Below, piece after piece: positions 55,228-62,339 of a stretch of DNA of 64,000 nt. The notes below the pieces were generated by a model, which saw only the letters and a program-made list of their open reading frames with translations, searched no databases and was not told the origin of the DNA. Source of the stretch: Nostoc flagelliforme FACHB-838 (GTDB lineage: Bacteria; Cyanobacteriota; Cyanobacteriia; Cyanobacteriales; Nostocaceae); contig NZ_JACJSI010000037.1 in assembly GCF_014698065.1 (NCBI RefSeq), forward strand, positions 1 to 64,000, given 5' to 3'. Numbering within the stretch: the stretch's first letter is position 1; each line of letters starts with the position of its first letter. The position numbers and the translations under genes are program-made.

Positions 55228-56197
55228 TGACTCAGAATCCTTACAACACCAGTGTCTCGATTGGTTATTGACAGATAATGTCAAAAATAACGAGCAATCT
55301 GTAGAATGTGAGGAAAATGACGGGGTAACAAACCTCCTGAAGAAAGCCACTGCTTCAAAAAGCAGTGAGCCAAAATTAGGAGCAACGCCCCAGACCTTTC
55401 AATTGGGAGAAATTCCTACTGTGCAAGATCGTTTCCAAGCTGTCCTTAAAAATCGGTTACAAATCCAAGCCCAAGAGCACCCACCATTGTTTCCTTGGGA
55501 AACACAATTAACCGAATATCCTGATTTTGTTGATGAGCCGTCAATGACACTCGTTCCTAGCTGGGGATGGATGGTACAACAGTCGAAGTTGACCTTACCA
55601 ACTCGGTTGCCGGAAAGAGTTTTCCAGCAATTGCTAGAACAGTGTCAGGCATTGGTGACATCTTCTGTGCCGTTGGGGGCAAAATTAGTTCAAGTGGTGG
55701 AGAACTTTTTTCCTAACGAGTCTCAAGCATTAAACGATATCGCTGGACTGGTGCTAAGAAGCACCTATCGATCTGTAAGTACTCTGGAGACAATGCCCGC
55801 TATTCAGAGCGATTACTCAGATTTACAACCGCGTCAACAGATGGCTTTGTCGTTGTTAGCAGCTAAACAACTGCTGGAAAATCTGACTCTACCACTTTCA
55901 GCAACCAGTCCAGTGGTGGAAAGAGAATGGTTAACCAGTGTTGGTACTTTGAACATCAGAGTAGAGTACCAGTCTCTAGGTAAACTTACGAAGTTACTTG
56001 TTCAGGCTGAGTTACCCGTTAAAGGAAGTTTGACGCTGCGGGGAAGTGGAACCTTAGCAATGACAACTTCTTCGACTTCGGGATACTTAAATGTAGAGTT
56101 AGGCTGCGAGCAACTTAACCCAACTTATACCCTGGAAGTTGAGTTTCCCGAAATAGACGAACAGCCATTGTTGTTTGTCATTAATCCCACGATTTAG
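55220..56197 (+). CDS. patU: Heterocyst pattern protein PatU (intact form)
   Basis: A 325-residue protein from ATG 55220, overlapping the hetZ stop. In Anabaena PCC 7120 this gene is split into patU5 and patU3; here it is one frame, as in most other filamentous cyanobacteria. The middle reads T-Q-L-T-E-Y-P-D-F and W-G-W-M-V-Q-Q-S-K-L-T-L-P; the C-terminal half (about 205-325) is beta-rich. There is no membrane segment. PatU3 is reported to interact with HetZ and to affect pattern. Start has AGGT 11 bp upstream. Confidence 0.85.
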   Translation: MNSDSESLQHQCLDWLLTDNVKNNEQSVECEENDGVTNLLKKATASKSSEPKLGATPQTFQLGEIPTVQDRFQAVLKNRLQIQAQEHPPLFPWETQLTEYPDFVDEPSMTLVPSWGWMVQQSKLTLPTRLPERVFQQLLEQCQALVTSSVPLGAKLVQVVENFFPNESQALNDIAGLVLRSTYRSVSTLETMPAIQSDYSDLQPRQQMALSLLAAKQLLENLTLPLSATSPVVEREWLTSVGTLNIRVEYQSLGKLTKLLVQAELPVKGSLTLRGSGTLAMTTSSTSGYLNVELGCEQLNPTYTLEVEFPEIDEQPLLFVINPTI

Positions 56198-56528
56198 TTT
56201 AAATTGCCACCGCTAGCACATTATGTCAATCAACGCCGATATATATTAAGAGGATTTTCCTGGTTTTGAAGTTTATCCTATTTTTCAACAAGCGGTCATT
56301 GGGGTGTCTACGAGAAGCAGTTATTACAAAGACACAGAGATACAAGGATATGGGGACATGGAGATTTTGAGAAATTATTTGATTATTTCTTGATTCACCG
56401 CGTCACCCATTTCTCGTTTCTCTCCATATCTACGCCTGATTATTTTTTTTGACACAGTAGTAGGGTAAGTAATTACGTTCTCTGCATTGTGTTTTTTGCA
56501 TCTACATCATTGCTTCTACTAGACTCAA
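56198..56528. other. Intergenic region between patU and the transglutaminase-like gene
   Basis: 330 bp without a supported gene. It contains common low-complexity intergenic sequence (GACACAGAGATACAAGG) but no hairpin I trust. Confidence 0.5.
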
Positions 56529-58850
56529 ATGTTTAACTTATCCAGGATGAATCGGTTTTGGCGTCTCCCTGTAGGTAATTTCTGGCGGCAAAATCCGCAG
56601 GGGTCGCCTTTAATAGAAGTGGAAGATTCAATTTCTTTGCGGGTGCTGGTGCTAGCGTTGGTTATTTTGGGAATTGGGGCGACGGATATCGCTGCTGAAA
56701 CTTCATTTAGTCTTTGGGCGTTACCCCTGAGTGTAGTGGGTGCAATTTGGAGTTACTATCGTCGCCGCGATCGCAATGTTGCAGTTCAATTCTGTATCGC
56801 CATCGGAATGTTAGTAGCACTGGGTGCTTTCTTTGGGCGATTAGTGGGAGAGTTGAATGATACGCGGTTGGGTTTGGCAGAGTTATTAATTCAACTACAG
56901 GTGTTGCATAGCTTTGACACACCGCGTCGGAAAAATTTGGGCTATTCGATTGTTATCGGACTAATTTTATTAGGTGTAGCAGCAACGCTAAGTCAGACTT
57001 TAGCATTTGCACCTGTGTTGCTGTTATTTTTAGCGATCGCTCTGCCAACTTTAATATTAGATTATCGATCACGCCTAGGTTTACAGCCATTAAAAATTCA
57101 AAAGGAAAAATTCAATCAGAAGAATCCCTCAAGTCTTAATTTTAAATTTTTAATTCTAAATTTTTTGCTAATTGTCGGTCTGGGACTGGCAATTTTTGCT
57201 ATTTTACCCAGATTCCCCGGCTATCAATTACGGAATTTTCCTGTAAGTTCTGCTATTCAAGTAAAAAGTAATTTCACAGGACGTAGTATCATTAATCCCG
57301 GTTATATCCGCCAAGGTAAAGGTAATAATCAAGGCAGTGGTAGCGGTGGTACGGGACAAAATCAAACTGGTCAACCAGGGAAAATAGATAATAACTTTTA
57401 TTACGGTTTTAATAGCCAAATTAACCAAAACCTGCGGGGTGAGATGAAACCCAAGGTAGTGATGCGGGTGCGATCGCAAGCTGAGGGTTTTTGGCGAGTA
57501 TTAGGATTTGACCGTTATACAGGTAAGGGATGGGAAGTTTCTCGTAACGAAGATGTTACAACTATCAAGCGATCGCCTTGGTCTTACCAAATTTTTATTC
57601 CCCCATCTGCGATCGCTGGTAAAAGCCAAGAGGTAGTGCAAACTTATACAGTAGTGTCGGATTTGCCTAACCTGATTCCAGCAATGGCTAACCCCAAGGA
57701 AATTTACTTTCCCACACCAATGATCGCTGTTGATAAGGAAGACGGATTGCGATCGCCTGTAGAACTATCAGAAGGACTCACCTATACAGTAGTTTCCGAA
57801 GTACCATACCGCGATCGCACTCTGTTAGGTAAAGCTTCTACTAAATATCCGCAACAGATTAAAAAGTATTATCTACAAATTCCTCCCGAAATTGCCGAAA
57901 AAGTCCGGCAACGTACTGAAGAAATTCTCGCCAACTACAATCAAGAAAAAGTCTCTAAGTCTGCGAAAAGACTGGATTCACCTTATGAAAAGGCTCTGTA
58001 CTTAGCCCAATATTTAAAGCAACGCTACTCTGTTCCCCAAAATCCCTTAGAACTGCCTTATTTAAGTAAAAAAGAAGACTTGGTAGAAACTTTCTTGTTC
58101 AAGCAAAAAGGAGGCTATCCAGACCACTTTTCCACAGTTCTGACAGTGATGCTGCGTTCCATTGGCATCCCAGCGCGGTTAGTTGCAGGGTTTAGTCCAG
58201 GAGAATTTAATCCATTTACGGGGCTATATGTTGTCCGTAATACTGACGCTTATGTGATGACGGAAGTGTATTTTCCTAGATATGGTTGGTTTGCCTTTGA
58301 CCCCATTCCCAATCATCCTCTGATTCCCCCATCTATTGAAGATACTCAGACTTTTAGTGTGTTACGCCAGTTGTGGCATTGGGTTGCTGGATGGTTGCCG
58401 TCTCCGGTGACAGGTTTGTTGAATAATGTATTTGGGACAATATTAAGTTGGGTGATGAGAGTGATCGCTTGGTTTTTAGCTTTATTCTCTCAAGGTTGGT
58501 TTGGTGTATTAACTGGCTTAACTGTGGGGACTACAACGGCTTTCTTAAGTTGGCTAGGTTGGGGTCAGTGGCGAGAGTGGCGCAACCGCCGATGGTTAAA
58601 AAAATTGCCAGCAATGGAAAGCCTTTATCAACAAATGCTGCAATGGACAACCCAAAAAGGTTTAGGCAAACATCCAGCACAAACACCTTTAGAGTATGCC
58701 AGAGGTTCATACCAGCATCATGCCCCAGCAACTGCTGAGGTAATAGATGAGATTAGCCAAGCCTATGTTAGTTGGCGTTATGGTGGTCATGCTCCTAATT
58801 TGAAGCGATTACGAGAAAGATGGCAAAATACCAAAAATACAGCTAAGTAA
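56529..58850 (+). CDS. TgpA-like transglutaminase-fold membrane protein, catalytic residues replaced
   Basis: A 773-residue protein: five or six N-terminal helices (about 30-225), a long periplasmic part with a transglutaminase-like domain (about 470-600), another helix pair near 635-680 and a cytoplasmic DUF4129-like tail. In active TgpA proteins the motif is G-x-C-x-x-F; here it is G-G-Y-P-D-H-F with Pro531. The catalytic His position is Tyr575 (T-D-A-Y-V). The Asp (F-D-P-I-P, Asp591) remains. It is therefore probably not an enzyme. It follows patU by 331 bp on the same strand. ATG 56529 or 56547. Confidence 0.82.
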   Translation: MFNLSRMNRFWRLPVGNFWRQNPQGSPLIEVEDSISLRVLVLALVILGIGATDIAAETSFSLWALPLSVVGAIWSYYRRRDRNVAVQFCIAIGMLVALGAFFGRLVGELNDTRLGLAELLIQLQVLHSFDTPRRKNLGYSIVIGLILLGVAATLSQTLAFAPVLLLFLAIALPTLILDYRSRLGLQPLKIQKEKFNQKNPSSLNFKFLILNFLLIVGLGLAIFAILPRFPGYQLRNFPVSSAIQVKSNFTGRSIINPGYIRQGKGNNQGSGSGGTGQNQTGQPGKIDNNFYYGFNSQINQNLRGEMKPKVVMRVRSQAEGFWRVLGFDRYTGKGWEVSRNEDVTTIKRSPWSYQIFIPPSAIAGKSQEVVQTYTVVSDLPNLIPAMANPKEIYFPTPMIAVDKEDGLRSPVELSEGLTYTVVSEVPYRDRTLLGKASTKYPQQIKKYYLQIPPEIAEKVRQRTEEILANYNQEKVSKSAKRLDSPYEKALYLAQYLKQRYSVPQNPLELPYLSKKEDLVETFLFKQKGGYPDHFSTVLTVMLRSIGIPARLVAGFSPGEFNPFTGLYVVRNTDAYVMTEVYFPRYGWFAFDPIPNHPLIPPSIEDTQTFSVLRQLWHWVAGWLPSPVTGLLNNVFGTILSWVMRVIAWFLALFSQGWFGVLTGLTVGTTTAFLSWLGWGQWREWRNRRWLKKLPAMESLYQQMLQWTTQKGLGKHPAQTPLEYARGSYQHHAPATAEVIDEISQAYVSWRYGGHAPNLKRLRERWQNTKNTAK

Positions 58851-58873
58851 CTCATTGATAAATTAAATAAGTA

Positions 58874-58894
58874 AGGTTGTCCATTGGACAACCT
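58874..58894 (+). terminator. Hairpin after the transglutaminase-like gene
   Basis: AGGTTGTCC, loop ATT, GGACAACCT, then GTTTAATTT. Nine perfect pairs 24 bp after the stop; the weak T-run fits a terminator between convergent genes. Confidence 0.7.
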
Positions 58895-58936
58895 GTTTAA
58901 TTTCAATGTCAGAAGCAATTCTTTTTACTGCTGACA

Positions 58937-59617
58937 TTAGCTGTTATTCTGAATTTCATCTAACTTGGCACGTACTGCCTGGATATCCTGCCACATCAAC
59001 CATTTAGGCGCACCTCTTTCTTTAGAAGGGTTACGTAATAAGTAGGAAGGATGAAAAATTGGCATACATAAACGTCCTTCCCATTCCAGCCACTGACCGC
59101 GAATTTTCGTAATTCCCCGCTTATCGCCAGTGATGCCTTTGACAGCAGTTGCACCTGTTAACAAAATAATTTTAGGGTCAACTAGGCGAATTTGTTCTAA
59201 TAAATAGGGTAAACAAGCCGCCACTTCTGTTGGAGTAGGAACTCTATTATCTGGTGGACGACATTTATTGATATTGGCAATATATACATCTTGCTCAGTA
59301 GTCAGATTTACAGATGCCAGAATTTTCTCCAACAACTGGCCCGATCTGCCTACAAATGGTAAGCCGGTTTCGTCTTCATTTTGACCGGGCGCTTCCCCTA
59401 TAACCATAATTGGTGCTTTGAGATTACCGCGTCCGACGACAGCATGAGTCCGAGTGTCTCCCAATGGACAACGATGGCAACTATTGCAGTGCTGTGCCAA
59501 CTCCGTCATGTCAGGATAAGTTCCCGCAGCGATCGCAATTTTTGCGTCTGTAGGAATTAGTTCTCGTTGGTTAAAACTTGAGTCGTCGAAGAGGCTGAGT
59601 TGGGTTTCGCTGCTCAT
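58937..59617 (-). CDS. Family 4 uracil-DNA glycosylase
   Basis: About 226 residues from ATG 59617 (M-S-S-E-T-Q-L-S-L-F). It removes uracil from DNA. Family 4 signs: G-E-A-P-G-Q-N-E-D near residue 85 (motif A), N-I-N-K-C-R-P-P-D-N-R, a C-terminal H-P-S-Y-L-L-R (motif B), and cysteines C-N-S-C-H-R-C-P-L for a [4Fe-4S] cluster. Residues 6-10, Q-L-S-L-F, match the consensus by which bacterial proteins dock on the DNA polymerase beta-clamp. An upstream start at 59653 is in frame but not supported. Confidence 0.9.
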   Translation of the reverse strand: MSSETQLSLFDDSSFNQRELIPTDAKIAIAAGTYPDMTELAQHCNSCHRCPLGDTRTHAVVGRGNLKAPIMVIGEAPGQNEDETGLPFVGRSGQLLEKILASVNLTTEQDVYIANINKCRPPDNRVPTPTEVAACLPYLLEQIRLVDPKIILLTGATAVKGITGDKRGITKIRGQWLEWEGRLCMPIFHPSYLLRNPSKERGAPKWLMWQDIQAVRAKLDEIQNNS

Positions 59618-59809
59618 GAAAATCAGGATTTTGGCATCAGCGCTAACTATCATATCTGAGTTAAATACCCCTCTGGCTGGATATTTATCAGAACAAATAG
59701 ATTTTTACTGAATACTTAGTTATTTATACAAATCTTATTGTATCAGTTAATTTGAGACAAAATTCAGTCATGATAAAAGCAGTGCCGTCCTAAAATGCTG
59801 GGGGAAACC

Positions 59810-60508
59810 ATGTCACATACCCCATTTTTCGCCGATCGCACCCATGCAGGTGAGTTATTGGCGCGAGTGATTCATGATGTTTTGACTCAGCAAACTATTA
59901 ATTCTGGGGTAAAGCCTGTACCAATTGTTTATGCTTTGCCAAGAGGGGGTGTACCAGTAGCAGCACCAATAGCGCGTCTTTTGGATTGTCCGTTGACAAT
60001 TGTTGTGGCAAAAAAGATAAGCCATCCAGAAAACCCAGAGTTAGCAATTGGTGCAGTCACTACTTTTGGAAATGTTCTTTGGACTGATCAAAAGCTATTT
60101 CGCTTTAAACATGATGCGCGGGGAAGGGAAGTAGCTTTAAATAAAGCGATAAACCTTGCTAAGTCTCTTGAGGCTCAATTAATTCCTGCTTGTCCGCAGG
60201 TGAATGCAGAGGATGCCACACTCATCTTAGTTGATGATGGCATTGCTACAGGTATGACAATAGCGGTAGCGGCAACTGCTCTTAAAACGCTTTCTCCAGC
60301 AGCAGTTTGGCTATGTACTCCAGTAGCGCCACAAAAATTGCTACCCTGGTTAAAACAATGGGGCGATCGCACAATTATCTTAGAAACACCGGAACCTTTT
60401 TGGAGTGTGAGTAATTTTTACGCCCAATTTCCCCAAGTAGATACATTAGAAGTTCTCGCATATCTCCAGCAACAAAAGACAATAGGACAAATTGACCTAT
60501 GCGAGTAA
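59810..60508 (+). CDS. Phosphoribosyltransferase-domain protein
   Basis: A 232-residue protein from ATG 59810, with GGGGGA 5-10 bp upstream; ATG 59795 is a weaker choice. It has F-A-D-R-T-H-A-G-E-L-L near the start, V-Y-A-L-P-R-G-G-V-P-V-A, and the PRPP loop A-T-L-I-L-V-D-D-G-I-A-T-G-M-T. This is the stand-alone type that is often encoded beside or fused to dienelactone-hydrolase-like genes. The true substrate is not known. Confidence 0.85.
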   Translation: MSHTPFFADRTHAGELLARVIHDVLTQQTINSGVKPVPIVYALPRGGVPVAAPIARLLDCPLTIVVAKKISHPENPELAIGAVTTFGNVLWTDQKLFRFKHDARGREVALNKAINLAKSLEAQLIPACPQVNAEDATLILVDDGIATGMTIAVAATALKTLSPAAVWLCTPVAPQKLLPWLKQWGDRTIILETPEPFWSVSNFYAQFPQVDTLEVLAYLQQQKTIGQIDLCE

Positions 60509-60535
60509 TTTTGAATCGTTTCCCTCTTTTGCTTT

Positions 60536-61636
60536 TTAAGTATTTTGAGACGTTCCCTGCTGATATTGCATAGCTTTGGCATAATCACCCAAAGCGTAGC
60601 AAGCGACTTTCAGACTAGCAAGAGCTTGTTCTTCACTGCGACGATCTTTGATATTCCTCGCTAACAACAAACGTTCTTCGTAATATGTAATTGCTTTGTT
60701 GTAGTCACCCAAAGCTTCACAAGCAACTCCTAAACTACTTAAAGACTGTTCCTCGCTACGCTTGTCTTGAATTTCTTTAGCTAATTGCAACCGATCTTCA
60801 TAATACTTAATGGCTTTAGTATAATCACCTAAAGCATAACAAGCATTACCCAGATTCTTTAGCACCTGAGAAGCACTGCGAACATTTTTTAAGGAGCGTG
60901 ATAGTACTACGCACTGTTCATAATAGGCGATCGCTTTTGGATAATTGTTCAAAGCATACCAAGCATTACCCAAATTCTTGAGTACTTGTTCCTCGCCCCA
61001 GTTATCTTTGAGTTCCCGTACAATCTCTAGACTTTGCTGCTGATACTCAATAGCCTGTGTAAAGTTGCTCAAAGCTTTATATACTAAACCCAAATTATTC
61101 AGTACTGCCACTTGACTGCGTTTGTCTTGCAGTTGCTGCGTTATTTTCAAACACTTTTCTAAAAACTCAATAGCCTTTTTATGGTCATTCAGGTGACGGT
61201 ATGCATTGCCTAAATGGGAAAGTGCTTGCATCTGCAATGCTAAATCTGAAGTGTTATTGAGCAAAGACAAACACTGTTGAGAGTAAGAAATAGCACCTTT
61301 GTAGTCTCCAGCGCTGTAAGTCAACAATCCTAACAAAGAAAGTACCTGTGCCTGTTTCTCCAAATCACCAACTGCCTGAAACAGCCCCAAGGATTGTTGT
61401 AAAGACTTCATCGCCGTTATTAATTCACCAGCTTGCTGTTGTTGAATTCCTTGGCGTAGTAGGTTGGATGCTTCGGATAAATGATCATCACTTTCCTGTG
61501 GAGGTAGTATTTCTGCTTGTGAACCAGAGTCAAATTCATGGGTAATTGTATTACGCTTCACTGGATTTAGGTATTTTATGGGTAATTGCAGGGGAACTGT
61601 ATTTTTCAAGCTATTATTCCATTCGCCTTTAGGCAT
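60536..61636 (-). CDS. Tetratricopeptide-repeat protein (seven TPRs)
   Basis: About 366 residues from ATG 61636, with AAAGGGG 5 bp before it. After an 80-residue head there are seven TPR units of 40 residues (about 95-360), each of the form L-x-x-L-G-x-x-x-x-x-x-x-x-x-Y-x-x-A-I-x-Y-x-x-x-x-L. This 40-residue spacing is that of kinesin-light-chain-type repeats. It is a protein-binding scaffold with no catalytic domain. No partner is suggested by the neighbours. Confidence 0.88.
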   Translation of the reverse strand: MPKGEWNNSLKNTVPLQLPIKYLNPVKRNTITHEFDSGSQAEILPPQESDDHLSEASNLLRQGIQQQQAGELITAMKSLQQSLGLFQAVGDLEKQAQVLSLLGLLTYSAGDYKGAISYSQQCLSLLNNTSDLALQMQALSHLGNAYRHLNDHKKAIEFLEKCLKITQQLQDKRSQVAVLNNLGLVYKALSNFTQAIEYQQQSLEIVRELKDNWGEEQVLKNLGNAWYALNNYPKAIAYYEQCVVLSRSLKNVRSASQVLKNLGNACYALGDYTKAIKYYEDRLQLAKEIQDKRSEEQSLSSLGVACEALGDYNKAITYYEERLLLARNIKDRRSEEQALASLKVACYALGDYAKAMQYQQGTSQNT

Positions 61637-61758
61637 GAACCCCTTTCTGTTAAGTCTGGTGGTAAATCTAGTGTTCCCAAAACCAGGATGCATCTTTCAT
61701 CAAGCTGATTTACCACACTTGGATAAGCAATTCATAGCAACAATATTATTTAACAGTT

Positions 61759-62217
61759 CTATATCTCAACATCTGCGCCGTATGTATGATGCAGGATCTC
61801 TCGCACCTCCATTAAAATTTTTCCTAGCATATTTTTACCACTACCATCGGCTCCGCAACCCCAGTAAAAATCGATAGGTGAGTTTTCAACAATTTCTGCA
61901 TTGCCTGTGGAAAGTAAGATATTCCTGATATCTGTATGAGTTTGAAATTTAGATAGTACAGCTTGCCGCATAATGTCATCTTTAACTTGTTCCCAATCTT
62001 GACGTAGGGAACGGCTTCTCTCACGCCCCATTCTTGCCCCATCTTTAGGTGTTTTAACTAGACGGATTTTTTCTAGATGAGATGTACCCACAAACTTTTG
62101 CGCTTGAAAGTAGTGTTCGCTAGTTGACCAATACAATCCATCTAATTGAAAGCCGTGGGATGAAAAGTTGGAGAAACAGCCATATTTTTCACGAGTGCTA
62201 TAAAAGTAAATTGTCAT
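61759..62217 (-). CDS. NADAR family (YbiA-like) protein
   Basis: A 152-residue protein: M-T-I-Y-F-Y-S-T-R-E-K-Y-G-C-F-S-N-F, then Y-W-S-T-S-E-H-Y-F-Q-A-Q-K, and a C-terminal Y-W-G-C-G-A-D-G-S-G-K-N-M-L-G. These are the features of NADAR (NAD- and ADP-ribose-related) proteins; E. coli YbiA is an N-glycosidase acting on damaged riboflavin intermediates, and others remove ADP-ribose from guanine. ATG 62215-62217. It is a lone gene. Confidence 0.9.
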   Translation of the reverse strand: MTIYFYSTREKYGCFSNFSSHGFQLDGLYWSTSEHYFQAQKFVGTSHLEKIRLVKTPKDGARMGRERSRSLRQDWEQVKDDIMRQAVLSKFQTHTDIRNILLSTGNAEIVENSPIDFYWGCGADGSGKNMLGKILMEVREILHHTYGADVEI

Positions 62218-62272
62218 AAAAATTGATGCTGCTTTGAATTCACTTAATTTATAAGTTTTTTATAAAATATGA

Positions 62273-62337
62273 CTTACGCAAGCTCTACGATTCTTGGCGG
62301 TTCGATAAATTAAGCTTTTTAGCAGTTTTTGCGTAAG
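62273..62337. repeat. Inverted repeat (CTTACGCAA) at the end of comEC
   Basis: CTTACGCAA (62273-62281) and TTGCGTAAG (62329-62337) face each other across 47 bp in the gap after comEC. ACTTACGCAA is a motif often seen in Nostocales intergenic repeats. Confidence 0.65.
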
Positions 62338-62339
62338 CC

